Notes: generated by a model from the sequence alone, not told the origin. Positions 37,000 to 46,403 are shown, counted from the stretch's first letter. The stretch: 64,000 nt of DNA from Streptomyces drozdowiczii (GCF_026167665.1 NZ_CP098740.1:1860001-1924000), one strand, 5' to 3'. Program-made: numbers and translations.

Positions 37000-38200
37000 A
37001 TGAACGCCCGCATCCTCCGTACCGTCCTCGCCACCGCCCTGGTCACCGGCATCGCGGCGGGCACCGCGGGACCGGCCCTCGCGACCGGCGCCCCGGCCCC
37101 CGGCAGGACCCACACCACCGCACAGGCGACGCCCGGCACGGACATCGAGGCGCTGGGCGACCTCATAGCCGGGCTCCCCGACGAGGGGGCGACGGCCGCC
37201 CTGATCCGGCTGGGCGGCACCGAGGGCGCGTGGCGCGGCTCGGCCGGGGTCCACGACCTGGTGACGAAGCGGCCGGCGGACCCGGACGCACGCTTCCGGG
37301 CGGGTTCGGTGACCAAGGTCCTCACCGCCGCGACCGTCCTCCAGCTCGCCACCGAGCACAGGCTGGGCCTGGACCGCCCGGTGCGCTCCTACCTGCCGGA
37401 GCTGATCCCTGCGGCGTACGGGGACGTCACCGTACGCCAGTTGCTGAACCACACCAGCGGGCTTCCGTCGGCCGACTTCCCGGGCGACACGGTGGAGGAG
37501 TGGTACGCCAACCGCTTCCACCGCTTCGACGCGCGGGAGCTGGTCGCCTCGGCCACGGCCAAGGAGCGCGAGTTCCCGGCGGGGACCCGGCAGCACTACC
37601 TCAACATCAATTACACGGTGGCCGGGCTGCTGATCGAGAAGGTCACCGGGCACCGTTACGAGGCGGAGGTGTCCCGGCGCATCCTGGCCCCGCTGGGTCT
37701 GCGCGGCACGTCGTTCCCCGGCGCCGATCCCCGTATCCACGGCCCGCACAACCACGGGTACCAACGCATGGAGCTGGCGGACGGGAGCACCGGGCTGCGG
37801 GACGTCAGCGTGTGGAGCCCCACCGACGGCTGGGCGGCGGGGATGTCATCTCCACCACCGCCGATTTGGAGCGCTTCCTGACCGCCCTGTTCCGGGGGAG
37901 GTGGTGCGCGGCCCGCTGCTGGAGGAGATGTTCACGCTGCCCGACCCCTCGGTGCGCGACTTCGTGACCGGCAAGGCACCCGCGTACAGCGCCGGCCTGT
38001 CCTCCTGGGAGCTGGGCGGCCGCCGGGTCTGGGGCAAGACCGGCGGCCGCTGGGGCTACAACACGGGGTTCGGGGCCACGCGCGACCTCTCCCGCACCCT
38101 CGTCTACAGCATCAACTCCACGGACGCGAAGGCCGAGGGGGAGAACGCCCTGGTCATGGGCGTGGTCGGGACGGTCTTCGGGGCCCCTTCGGCAGGCTGA
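37000..38200 (+). CDS. Secreted serine hydrolase / D-alanyl-D-alanine carboxypeptidase-like (beta-lactamase fold), two frameshifts in this sequence
   Basis: Corrected length is 400 residues. The signal peptide is MNARILRTVLATALVTGIAAG...PALA. Serine beta-lactamase-fold motifs follow: SVTK at 103-106 (nucleophile serine and lysine), the tyrosine-containing NINYTVAG as YxN equivalent, and KTGG near the C-terminus (VWGKTGGRWGYNTGF). The frame breaks at 37839-37842 and again at 37894-37898, and one G added to each run restores DGWAAGDVISTTADL and LFRGEVVRGPLLEEM. ATG 37000 follows GGAGG. A role in peptidoglycan trimming is plausible but other esterase or peptidase activities are possible. Confidence 0.85.
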
Positions 38201-38201
38201 A

Positions 38202-38738
38202 TCAGACGGTCACCGGCTCCGGTGCGGGCTCGGGTGCCCGCTCCAGGGCCTCCAGGCGCTTGATCTTGCGGTGCACGATCAGCAGCGGGATCACCCCGAA
38301 GACGCCGAACGACATGTCGATAATCGACCACCAGAACGGGATGTCGCGGATCGGGCCGCAGATCAGCGCGAGCGGGATGATCCCGGCGCAGGCGATCATG
38401 CCGAACTCGATCACCCAGATGTTGCGGACCGGGTCGCGGAAGGGCCCGTAGAAGGCGACCGCGATGACCAGGTGGGCGAAGGCCAGCCAGTCGGTGCCGT
38501 ACAGCACGAAGGGATACCGGGCGTCGGCCTCGTCCAGGCCGGTGCGGACGCGGGTGATCCAGTCCAGCAGGCTCGGGAGGTGTTCGGGGACGGGAGAGGC
38601 CGAGGACTTCAGCAGATCCTCGGTCCACCGCAGTTCGTGGACGAGCGGGAAGGCGGTCAGCCCGCTCAGCACCAGACAGACGATGAAGACGACCAACCAC
38701 ACGCGTATACGCCTTCGCAAGGCGCGTTGCTCGCTCAT
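38202..38738 (-). CDS. Integral membrane protein of unknown function
   Basis: The 178-residue product (ATG 38738, MSEQRALRRRIRV) has about four hydrophobic helices: VWLVVFIVCLVLSGLTAFPL, WLAFAHLVIAVAFYG, IEFGMIACAGIIPLALICG and IIDMSFGVFGVIPLLIVH. A cytosolic Pro/Glu tail follows. No enzymatic motif is visible. It converges with the serine hydrolase with a single base between the stops. It follows the aldehyde dehydrogenase on the same strand, separated by a 28-bp palindrome, so it is probably transcribed alone. Confidence 0.8.
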   Translation of the reverse strand: MSEQRALRRRIRVWLVVFIVCLVLSGLTAFPLVHELRWTEDLLKSSASPVPEHLPSLLDWITRVRTGLDEADARYPFVLYGTDWLAFAHLVIAVAFYGPFRDPVRNIWVIEFGMIACAGIIPLALICGPIRDIPFWWSIIDMSFGVFGVIPLLIVHRKIKRLEALERAPEPAPEPVTV

Positions 38739-38801
38739 GTCCGCAGCGTACGCCCGCATTTACCGGCTCTTTACGCCGCCCCCGCTATGGCGCGGGAAGG
38801 C

Positions 38802-38829
38802 CCGGGGCCCCGTGCGCACGGGGCCCCGG
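38802..38829 (-). terminator. Terminator after the aminoaldehyde dehydrogenase gene
   Basis: A perfect 28-base palindrome (14 + 14) starts 9 bases beyond the stop codon at 38839. Confidence 0.75.
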
Positions 38830-38838
38830 AGATGTCGC

Positions 38839-40278
38839 TCAGCCCTCGATGGACGTCATGACGTGCTTGATGCGCGTGTAGTCCTCGAAGCCGTAGGCCG
38901 AAAGGTCCTTGCCGTAGCCGGACTTCTTGAAACCGCCGTGCGGCATCTCGGCGACCAGCGGGATGTGGGTGTTGATCCAGACGCAGCCGAAGTCGAGGTT
39001 CTTCGACATCCGCATGGCGCGCGCGTGGTCCTTGGTCCAGACCGAGGACGCCAGGGCGTACTCGACGCCGTTCGCCCACTCCACGGCCTGCGCCTCGTCG
39101 CGGAACGACTGGACGGTGATGACCGGGCCGAAGACCTCGTGCTGGATGATCTCGTCGTCCTGCTTGAGCCCGGAGACGACGGTCGGGGCGTAGAAGTAGC
39201 CCTTGTCGCCGACCCGGTGGCCGCCCGCTTCGACCCGGGCGTGGGCGGGAAGGCGCTCGATGAAGCCGCTGACCTGGGCCAGCTGGTTGGCGTTGTTGAG
39301 CGGGCCGTAGAGCACGTCCTCGTCGTCCGGCCGGCCGGTCCTGGTGTCGGCGGCGGCCTTGGCGAGCGCGGTGACGAACTCGTCGTGGATGGACTCGTGG
39401 ACCAGCACGCGGGTGGCGGCCGTGCAGTCCTGGCCGGCGTTGAAGTAGCCGGCGACCGAGATGTCCTCGACGGCCTTGGCGATGTCGGTGTCCTCGAAGA
39501 CGACGACGGGCGCCTTGCCGCCCAGCTCCAGGTGGACCCGCTTGACGTCCTTGGCGGCCGACTCCGCGACCTGCATGCCGGCCCGCACCGAGCCGGTGAT
39601 CGAGGCCATCGCCGGGGTCCGGTGCTCGACCATGGCGCGGCCGGTGTCCCGGTCGCCGCAGATGACGTTGAAGACGCCCTTGGGCAGGATCTGCCCGATG
39701 ATCTCGGCGATCAGCACGGTCGAGGCGGGCGTGGTGTCGGACGGCTTGATGACCACGGTGTTGCCCGCGGCGAGCGCCGGGGCGAACTTCCAGACGGCCA
39801 TCATCATCGGGTAGTTCCACGGGGCGACCTGGGCGCAGACCCCGACCGGCTCGCGCCGCACGATGGAGGTCAGCCCCTCCATGTACTCGCCGGCCGAACG
39901 CCCCTCCAGGAGCCGGGCGGCGCCCGCGAAGAAGCGGATCTGGTCCACCATGGGCGGGATCTCTTCGGTGCGGGTCAGCCCGATCGGCTTGCCGGTGTTC
40001 TCGGACTCGGCGGCGATGAGGTCCTCGGCCCGCTCCTCGAACGCGTCCGCGATCTTGAGCAGGGCGCGCTGGCGCTCGGCCGGTGTGGCGTCGCGCCAGG
40101 CGGGGAACGCGGCCGCGGCGGCTGCCATCGCGGCGTCGACGTCGGCGGGGCCGGAGAGCGGCGAGGTCGCGTAGACCTCCTCGGTCACCGGGTTGACCAC
40201 GTCGATCGTCCGCCCGTCGGCGGCGTCCCGGAACTCCCCGTTGATGTAGTTGCGCAGACGGCGTACCTCGGCGGTCAC
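38839..40278 (-). CDS. Aldehyde dehydrogenase, gamma-aminobutyraldehyde dehydrogenase type
   Basis: The 479-residue product has PWNYPMMMAVWKFAPALAAG, LELGGKAPVVVFEDTD with the general-base glutamate, and YFNAGQDCTAATR with the catalytic cysteine near residue 285. The NAGQDC context and MPHGGFKKSGYGKDLS ending are characteristic of the betaine/gamma-aminobutyraldehyde branch (PatD-like), which makes GABA from putrescine. That would feed the gabT locus 11 kb away. GTG 40278 is selected because GAGGAGGGG lies 5-6 bases upstream. Substrate preference is inference. Confidence 0.87.
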   Translation of the reverse strand: MTAEVRRLRNYINGEFRDAADGRTIDVVNPVTEEVYATSPLSGPADVDAAMAAAAAAFPAWRDATPAERQRALLKIADAFEERAEDLIAAESENTGKPIGLTRTEEIPPMVDQIRFFAGAARLLEGRSAGEYMEGLTSIVRREPVGVCAQVAPWNYPMMMAVWKFAPALAAGNTVVIKPSDTTPASTVLIAEIIGQILPKGVFNVICGDRDTGRAMVEHRTPAMASITGSVRAGMQVAESAAKDVKRVHLELGGKAPVVVFEDTDIAKAVEDISVAGYFNAGQDCTAATRVLVHESIHDEFVTALAKAAADTRTGRPDDEDVLYGPLNNANQLAQVSGFIERLPAHARVEAGGHRVGDKGYFYAPTVVSGLKQDDEIIQHEVFGPVITVQSFRDEAQAVEWANGVEYALASSVWTKDHARAMRMSKNLDFGCVWINTHIPLVAEMPHGGFKKSGYGKDLSAYGFEDYTRIKHVMTSIEG

Positions 40279-40545
40279 GGCCACCCCTCCTCGTATATGT
40301 CCAATGGGTGAGACGACCAGCGTAGTCGGGCGCCGGTGTGCTGTGTCGGGCAAGGCGCTCCCGGGGCCCCGGAGCGGCCCGGATGCGGCTTGGATGCGGC
40401 CGATCGAGTGGGAAGAGGCGGGCCCGGGCCGCGTGCTGTCCGCTCACCGCGATCCGAATCCTTACGGTGCCGAGTGACCGATCGGCCCCCTCTTCGTTCC
40501 CCCGTACGGGGGACGGGATATCTGATCTGAACCGAGGTGTACGCC
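40279..40545. promoter_or_regulatory. Divergent spacer between the aldehyde dehydrogenase and ABC transporter genes
   Basis: These 267 bases contain promoters for both directions. A GGGGCCCC-centred stem is visible near 40357-40375. I see no recognisable operator. No small gene with typical codon bias is present. Confidence 0.35.
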
Positions 40546-41283
40546 ATGGTGGCCCCGCCGGACAACGATGTGATCTGGGCGCGTTCCCTGCAGCATTCCC
40601 ACAACGGCTCGCCCGCGCTCGGCGGGGTCTCCCTGGGCATCCGCGACGGCGAGATCCTCGCGGTGACCGGTCCGCGCGGCAGCGGCAAGACGACGCTGCT
40701 GCACTGCCTCTCCGGCCAGCTGGTGCCCGAGCAGGGCGAGGTCTGGTTCAACAGCGTGCCCGTGCACACGATGGGGCCGAGGCTGCGCGAGCGGCTGCGC
40801 CGCGACAAGTTCGGCTGGATCGCCCCCGAGCCCCAGCTCGTCCCGGAGCTGAACACCTGGGAGAACACCGCCCTGCCGCTGCTGCTGCGCGGCGCCTCGC
40901 ACCGGGAGGCCAGGAAGGCCGCCATGGAGTGGCTGGAGCGCCTGGACATCGGCACATGCGCCAAGAAGCGTCCGCACACCCTCCAGCAGAGCCAGCGGCA
41001 GCGGATCGCCGTGGCCCGCGCCCTCGCCGCCGGGCCCTCGGTGATCTTCGCCGACGAGCCGACCGCGACGCTGCACCGCACGGACCGCACCCACGTCCTG
41101 CGGACCCTGACCAGTGCCGCGCGCTCGCACGGGATCACGGTGGTGCTCGCCACGCACGACGCCGAGATCGCCGCGCTCGCCGACCGTGTGGTGCCGCTGC
41201 TCGACGGGCGCCGCGTCTCCACGGTCGGCCTGCCCGCCGAAGCCGATCCGGAGGGGCGCGCGGCGTGCTCGCTCTCCGTCTAG
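40546..41283 (+). CDS. ABC transporter ATP-binding protein with atypical signature motif
   Basis: The 245-residue product has Walker A GPRGSGKTTLL, Walker B VIFADEPTAT and an H-loop histidine (LATHD). However, the ABC signature reads LQQSQRQRIAVARAL instead of LSGGQ, so the C-loop that contacts ATP across the dimer is degenerate. The upstream alternative GTG at 40537 is less likely than ATG 40546, which has GAGGTG at proper distance. The permease gene starts inside its 3' end (19-base overlap). The organisation resembles MacB/LolD-type exporters. The substrate is unknown. Confidence 0.87.
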   Translation: MVAPPDNDVIWARSLQHSHNGSPALGGVSLGIRDGEILAVTGPRGSGKTTLLHCLSGQLVPEQGEVWFNSVPVHTMGPRLRERLRRDKFGWIAPEPQLVPELNTWENTALPLLLRGASHREARKAAMEWLERLDIGTCAKKRPHTLQQSQRQRIAVARALAAGPSVIFADEPTATLHRTDRTHVLRTLTSAARSHGITVVLATHDAEIAALADRVVPLLDGRRVSTVGLPAEADPEGRAACSLSV

Positions 41284-42446
41284 CCCGCGGTTCCCATCCG
41301 CTGGTCCTGATGCGGCGGCTGCTGGTCGCGGCCGCCTCCGCCGGGGTCGGCTTCCTCCTCCTGTGCACCCTCGGCTACACCGCCGCGCACCCGCACTCGG
41401 CGGGCGCGGTGCTGCGGCTGCTGTGGTGCTTCGTCCCGCTGGCGGCGACCGTGCAGTTCGCGGTCGCGGTGGCCCGCACGGACCCGAGCACCCGGCCGCG
41501 TACCGGGCTGTCCGCCGTGGGCCTCGGGCCGGTGAAGCTGAGCGTGCTGGCCGCGGTCTCCACCGCCGTCTCGTGCACCCTGGGCTCCGCGGTGGCGCTG
41601 CTGTTCTTCCTCCATCTGCGCGGCGACCTGTCCGGGCTGCCGTTCGACGGTGCCGCCGCCGATCTGCTCGGAGCGGACGCGTCGCTGCCCATCGCCGCCG
41701 TGCTCGTCCTGCTGGCCCTGGTGCCGGTGGCTGCCGCGACGGCCAGTGCGCTGGCGCTGCGCGGCCGGCCCGTGCGGGCGGCGCGCGAGACGGACGACGG
41801 CGGCGAACCGGTGCCCGCCGATGAGGTCCCCGCCCCCGCCGCGCCTCCGGGCGGGCTGCCCTGGGGCGTCGCCCTGACCGCCGCCGGGCTCGCCGTCGAG
41901 GCGTACGCGAGCCGGGGCACGCCCGGCAGCCCCTTCCCGCTGCCCGGCAAGCTGGACTCCACCCCGGCCTCGGTGCTCGTCGGCTGGACGCTGACGGCGA
42001 TCGGCCTGGCCACGGCGGGCCCCGGCCTGACCTATCTGTGCGGCAAGCTGCTCCAGACGGTCCGGCCCGGTGCCGTACGCCTGCTGGCCGGCCGGGTCCT
42101 GATGGACGAGGCGCGCCGGATCGGCCGCCCGCTGGGCATCGTCTGCGCGGTCCTGTCGGCGGTCATCGCCGCCTTCGCGCTGTACGGGACCGGGCCCCGG
42201 CCATTCGGTCCGCTCACGGCCCTGGGTGCGGTGCTCGTCGTCGGCTGCACGACGGCGACGCTCCTGACCTCGGCCCTGGAGGCCCGGCAGGCCCGCGCCG
42301 AGACGGCCAGGGCGCTGCTGCGGCTCGGGGCGCCGGCCTCGGCGCTGCGGGCGGCGACGGCGCTGCGCGCGGTGGCGCTGCTGGTCCTCTTCGCCCCGCT
42401 CACCTGGGCGATCGCCGAGCTGGCCGCGCTGCCGCTGACCCCCTGA
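41265..42446 (+). CDS. ABC transporter permease-like membrane protein
   Basis: The 393-residue product from GTG 41265 (GAGGGG upstream) has about eight hydrophobic segments. A long charged Pro/Glu/Ala loop (around residues 175-205) and a region ARRIGRPLGIVCAVLSAVIAAFALYG before the last three helices are also evident. It resembles FtsX-like permeases in general layout but lacks an obvious conserved core. Overlap with the ATPase gene argues for a single complex. A hairpin follows its stop. The exported substrate is unknown. Confidence 0.78.
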   Translation: MLALRLARGSHPLVLMRRLLVAAASAGVGFLLLCTLGYTAAHPHSAGAVLRLLWCFVPLAATVQFAVAVARTDPSTRPRTGLSAVGLGPVKLSVLAAVSTAVSCTLGSAVALLFFLHLRGDLSGLPFDGAAADLLGADASLPIAAVLVLLALVPVAAATASALALRGRPVRAARETDDGGEPVPADEVPAPAAPPGGLPWGVALTAAGLAVEAYASRGTPGSPFPLPGKLDSTPASVLVGWTLTAIGLATAGPGLTYLCGKLLQTVRPGAVRLLAGRVLMDEARRIGRPLGIVCAVLSAVIAAFALYGTGPRPFGPLTALGAVLVVGCTTATLLTSALEARQARAETARALLRLGAPASALRAATALRAVALLVLFAPLTWAIAELAALPLTP

Positions 42447-42468
42447 GCGCGGCTCGACGCGACCACCG

Positions 42469-42497
42469 AACCGGCCGGGCCGCCTGCCCGGCCGGTT
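42469..42497 (+). terminator. Terminator after the ABC transporter pair
   Basis: A perfect 12-bp stem (42469-42480 with 42486-42497) and a 5-base loop lie 23 bases after the permease stop codon. Confidence 0.7.
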
Positions 42498-42552
42498 CCG
42501 CGTTTCCGGGCGCGCGCACTTCCCGTATGAGCGTTTCGTAGCATGACCCTTC

Positions 42553-43674
42553 ATGGGGAGCCCGGACGAGCACCAGAGCGCACACGGCGACGAGATCGAG
42601 TCGCTGGCCGAGTTCGACGCGGCGGTGGCCGCCGGTTCGCTGGCCGGTCGCCGGGTGCAGTCGGTGGACCTGACGGAGCGGAGCGCGGAGCTGCTGGCCA
42701 CGGACACCGCCGGGGCCGTGTTCCTCGGCTGCCCGATGGAGCCCGGCCCCGAGGAGAAGGTCCGGGCCGGCGGGGCCTTCGTCTTCCCGCCCGTCCCGGG
42801 CCTGCCCTTCGACCCGTACCGGGGCCTGCTCTACTCCCCCGACGCGCTCTACGACGGGCTCGCTCGGGAGGGTTACGCGGCCACGCCGGACGCCCTGGCC
42901 TACGACTGGTTCCGGCGGACCCGCTCGGACGGCGACGCCTTCGCCTCGATGCTCCGGGCGCTCCACGACGACGCGATCTCGGACGCGCTGGAGGAGGTGC
43001 TCGCCGGGGCCCGGGTGATCGGTGTGATGGGCGGCCACGCGCTGGCCCGGGGCAGCGCCGGTTACGCGGGCGCCGCCCGGCTCGGCAGGACCCTGGCCCG
43101 CAGCGGCCTCACCGTGGCGACCGGGGGCGGCCCGGGCGCGATGGAGGCGGCCAACCTGGGGGCCTACGCGGCGCCGCACGACGACGCGATGCTGGACGAG
43201 GCGTGCGCGATGCTGGCCGCGGTGCCGTCCTTCACGCCTTCGGTCACCGACTGGGCGCGGGCGGCCTTCGCGGTAAGGGAGCGCTGGCCGGACGGCGGCC
43301 CGTCCGTGGCGATCCCCACCTGGTTCTACGGCCACGAGCCGCCGAACCCGTTCGCCGGGCACATCGCCAAGTACTTCACCAACGCGCTGCGCGAGGACGG
43401 GCTGCTGGCCCGATCGAGCGCGGGCGTGATCTTCCTCCCCGGCGCGGCCGGGACCGTCCAGGAGATCTTCGACAGCGTCACCCCGAACTACTACGAGTCA
43501 CGCGGCGAACCCGTCCCGATGGTGCTGGTGAACCACGACCACTGGACCCGCGAGCTTCCCGCCTGGCCCCTCCTGCAAACCCTGGCCTCGGGCCGGAAGA
43601 TGGAGGCCCGCATCGCCCTGGTCGACACGGTGGAGGAAGCACCGGACGCCCTGGCCCGGCTGTCGGGGGCGTAA
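42553..43674 (+). CDS. Rossmann-fold LOG-like nucleotide-binding protein
   Basis: The 373-residue product is about twice the length of canonical cytokinin-activating LOG (phosphoribohydrolase) proteins. The second half carries the LOG landmarks ATGGGPGAMEAANLGAY and FLPGAAGTVQEIFD. The latter is a variant of the PGGxGTxxE motif with alanine in place of the second glycine. The N-terminal about 130 residues are unrelated and unique to this subgroup. An activity on nucleoside monophosphates is conceivable but not demonstrated by the motifs. It stands alone between a terminator and the convergent thiamine transporter genes. Confidence 0.8.
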   Translation: MGSPDEHQSAHGDEIESLAEFDAAVAAGSLAGRRVQSVDLTERSAELLATDTAGAVFLGCPMEPGPEEKVRAGGAFVFPPVPGLPFDPYRGLLYSPDALYDGLAREGYAATPDALAYDWFRRTRSDGDAFASMLRALHDDAISDALEEVLAGARVIGVMGGHALARGSAGYAGAARLGRTLARSGLTVATGGGPGAMEAANLGAYAAPHDDAMLDEACAMLAAVPSFTPSVTDWARAAFAVRERWPDGGPSVAIPTWFYGHEPPNPFAGHIAKYFTNALREDGLLARSSAGVIFLPGAAGTVQEIFDSVTPNYYESRGEPVPMVLVNHDHWTRELPAWPLLQTLASGRKMEARIALVDTVEEAPDALARLSGA

Positions 43675-43689
43675 ACCCTTCTCGCCCCC

Positions 43690-44715
43690 TCAGAACACCG
43701 CTGGCAGCACCACGCACTCCGGTGCGTCGAAGGTGACCCCGACCCGCTCGCCCTCCTCCGGGGTCCCGCGCAGCGAGCACTCGGCCTCCAGCAGCGGGCC
43801 GTGCTCCGGGTGCAGGGTCACCGCGACATGGCTGCCCCGGAAGGTGCGTGCGCCGACGACGCAGCGCAGTCCCTTCTCCGGGGCGCCGATGCGGACCCCG
43901 GCCGGCCGCACCAGCAGGTCGCACGCGCCCTGCGGTGACCCGGCCGGCACCGGGACCTCGCCCCAGGCCGTGTCCGCCGCCTCCCCCTCGACGGTCGCCT
44001 CGACCACGTTGTCGAAACCCAGGAACCGGGCCACGAAGGCGGAGGCGGGGCGCTGCCACACCTCCAGCGGGGTGCCGACCTGGGCGACGCGGCCCTCGCG
44101 CATCACGACGACCCGGTCGGCCAGCGCGAACGCCTCGCCCTGGTCGTGGGTGACGGCGAGCACGGTGGTGCCGAGGCGGCCGAAGAGGGCGCGCAGCTCC
44201 ACGACGAGCCGTTCGCGCAGGCTGCGGTCCAGCTGGCCCAGGGGCTCGTCGAGCATGAGCAGTCGGGGGCTGGGGGCGAGGGCCCGGGCCAGGGCGACGC
44301 GCTGCTGCTCGCCGCCGGAGAGCGCGGCGACGGCGCGGCGTTCGGCGCCGGGGAGGCCCACAAGGTCGAGGAGTTCGGCGACCCGGCGGTCCTGTTCGCC
44401 CCGGCCGACGCCGTGCATCCGCAGCCCGAAGGCGACGTTGGCGCCGACGTCGCGGTGCGGGAAGAGCTGGTGGTCCTGGAACATCAGGCCGAGGCCGCGC
44501 CGGTGGACCGGGATGCCGTCCTGGTCGGTGCCGTCGAGCAGGACCCGGCCGCCGTCCGGCTCCTGGAGGCCGGCGACCAGGCGCAGCAGGGTGGACTTGC
44601 CGCTGCCGCTCGGCCCGAGGACGCAGACGATCTCGTGGTCGGCGACCTCCAGGTCGACCCGGTCGAGCGCGGCCCGGTCACCGAAGCGGACGGTGGCCGA
44701 TTCGAGCGTCAGCAT
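43690..44715 (-). CDS. thiQ: Thiamine ABC transporter ATPase
   Basis: The 341-residue ATPase energises uptake. Walker A is GPSGSGKST (about residues 35-43), the Q loop is FQDHQLFPH, the signature is LSGGEQQRVALARAL and Walker B is RLLMLDEP. The C-terminal about 110 residues form an OB-fold (TOBE-like) regulatory domain. The assignment to thiamine rests on the operon: the binding protein upstream is ThiB-like and the transcript opens with a TPP riboswitch. Its ATG is two bases past the permease stop, with GGAG inside the permease's last codons. Confidence 0.92.
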   Translation of the reverse strand: MLTLESATVRFGDRAALDRVDLEVADHEIVCVLGPSGSGKSTLLRLVAGLQEPDGGRVLLDGTDQDGIPVHRRGLGLMFQDHQLFPHRDVGANVAFGLRMHGVGRGEQDRRVAELLDLVGLPGAERRAVAALSGGEQQRVALARALAPSPRLLMLDEPLGQLDRSLRERLVVELRALFGRLGTTVLAVTHDQGEAFALADRVVVMREGRVAQVGTPLEVWQRPASAFVARFLGFDNVVEATVEGEAADTAWGEVPVPAGSPQGACDLLVRPAGVRIGAPEKGLRCVVGARTFRGSHVAVTLHPEHGPLLEAECSLRGTPEEGERVGVTFDAPECVVLPAVF

Positions 44716-44717
44716 CT

Positions 44718-46403
44718 CTAGAACTCCCCGGATCGGTCGGTGCGGATGCGTTCGAGCAGCAGCAGCGACACCGCGCACACGAGCATCAGGATGGTGCTGA
44801 GGGCCATGGCCTGGCCGTAGTTGAGGTCCCCGGACCGGCCGAGCAGCCGGGCCACGGCCACCGGCAGCGTCGGGTTGTCGGGCCGCGCGATGAACACGGT
44901 CGCGCCGAACTCCCCCAGCGACACGGCGAACGCGAACCCGGCGGCGACCAGCAGCGCCCGGCGTACGAGCGGGAAGTCGACCTCGCGCCAGGCCCGCAGC
45001 GGCGAGGCCCCGAGTACCGCCGCGGCCTCGCGCAGCCGGGCGTCCACCGCGCGCAGGACCGGCAGCATGGTCCGTACGACGAAGGGCACCCCGACCAGCG
45101 CCTGGGCGAGCGGCACCAGGATCCAGGAGGTACGGAGGTCGAGCGGCGGCTTGTCCAGGGTGATCAGGAAGCCGAAGCCGACCGTGACCGCGGAGACCCC
45201 GAGTGGCAGCATCAGCAGCGCGTCGAAGCCCCGGACGAGCCGGCCGGCCCGCCGGGTGAGCGCGGCGGCGGCGAGCCCTCCGACGACGAGGGCGATCAGG
45301 GTGGCGACGAGGGCGTAGCGCAGGGAGTTGCCGATGGCCTCGATCGGCGCCACCAGGAACGTACCGCTGTTGGCGTCCGCCGAGGTCAGCGCGCGGTAGT
45401 AGGCGAGACCGGAGCCGCCCAGCGAGCGTTCCACGAGGACCGCGAGCGGCAGCAGGACCAGCAGCAGCACGCTCAGCAGGACCCCGGCGAGCAGCGCCCA
45501 CTGCCCGGCCCCGCGCGGCCTGCGCGCGGTCACCGCCGGGTCGACCAGCTTCAGCGCGCGCTCCCTGCGGCGTACGGTCCAGGCGTGCACGGCGAGGATC
45601 GCGCCGACGGCGGCGAACTGCACGAGCGTCAGCACGGCGGCCGTGGGCAGGGCGAGCAGCTGCGCGGTCTGCCGGTAGATCTCCACCTCCAGCGTGGAGA
45701 AGCCGGGGCCGCCGAGGATCTGTACGACGCCGAAGGAGGTGAAGGTGAAGAGGAAGACCATCAGCGCGGCGGCGGCCACGGCCGGGGCGAGCGCGGGCAG
45801 CGTGACGCGGCGCCAGGCGGTGAACCTGCTCGCGCCGAGCACCCGGGCGGCCTCCTCCTGGCGCGGGTCGAGCTGCGCCCAGAGCCCGCCGACGGTCCGG
45901 ACGACGACCGCGTAGTTGAAGAAGACGTGGGCCAGCAGGATCGCCCACACGGTGGTGTCGAGCCGTACGCCCCACAGCTCGTCCAGCAGCCCGCCGCGCC
46001 CGAGCAGCGCGAGGAACGCGGTGCCCACGACGACGGTCGGCAGCACGAACGGCACCGTGACCACGGCCCGCAGCACCTGCTTGCCGGGGAAGTCGAACCG
46101 GGCGAAGACATACGCGCCGGGCAGCGCGATCAGCAGGGTCAGCGCCGTCGAGGCGAGCGCCTGCCACAGCGTGAACCAGAGGACGTCCCGGATCTCCGGC
46201 CGGGCCAGCACCTCGCCGAACCTGCCGAACTGCCAGACGCCGTCCGCCTTGAGCCCCCGGCCGACGATCGCGGCGACCGGGTAGGCGAAGAACACGGCGA
46301 AGAACGCGACGGGCACGGCCATCAGGCCGAGCCGCACCGCGGCCCCGCGCCGGGCCCGGGCGCGTGCGGGGGCCTTCGTTATTTCACTACGAGCGAGGAC
46401 CAT
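44718..46403 (-). CDS. thiP: Thiamine ABC transporter permease (fused two-domain)
   Basis: This 561-residue membrane protein is a tandem permease like ThiP and FbpB, with about twelve helices. Each half has its own EAA loop: EEAARVLGASRFTAWRRVTLPAL in the first and REAAAVLGASPLRAWREVDFPLV in the second. The start overlaps the thiB 3' end by 25 bases at ATG 46403; GTG 46415 is an alternative. Between the halves a basic linker (VRRRERALKLVDPAVTARR) joins the domains. Together with ThiB and ThiQ it completes the importer. Confidence 0.92.
   Translation of the reverse strand: MVLARSEITKAPARARARRGAAVRLGLMAVPVAFFAVFFAYPVAAIVGRGLKADGVWQFGRFGEVLARPEIRDVLWFTLWQALASTALTLLIALPGAYVFARFDFPGKQVLRAVVTVPFVLPTVVVGTAFLALLGRGGLLDELWGVRLDTTVWAILLAHVFFNYAVVVRTVGGLWAQLDPRQEEAARVLGASRFTAWRRVTLPALAPAVAAAALMVFLFTFTSFGVVQILGGPGFSTLEVEIYRQTAQLLALPTAAVLTLVQFAAVGAILAVHAWTVRRRERALKLVDPAVTARRPRGAGQWALLAGVLLSVLLLVLLPLAVLVERSLGGSGLAYYRALTSADANSGTFLVAPIEAIGNSLRYALVATLIALVVGGLAAAALTRRAGRLVRGFDALLMLPLGVSAVTVGFGFLITLDKPPLDLRTSWILVPLAQALVGVPFVVRTMLPVLRAVDARLREAAAVLGASPLRAWREVDFPLVRRALLVAAGFAFAVSLGEFGATVFIARPDNPTLPVAVARLLGRSGDLNYGQAMALSTILMLVCAVSLLLLERIRTDRSGEF

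Noticed and set aside
42400..46167. Iron(III) uptake operon, suggested by the FbpABC-like architecture of the ABC genes
   Set aside because: The binding protein motifs and the upstream TPP riboswitch point to thiamine.
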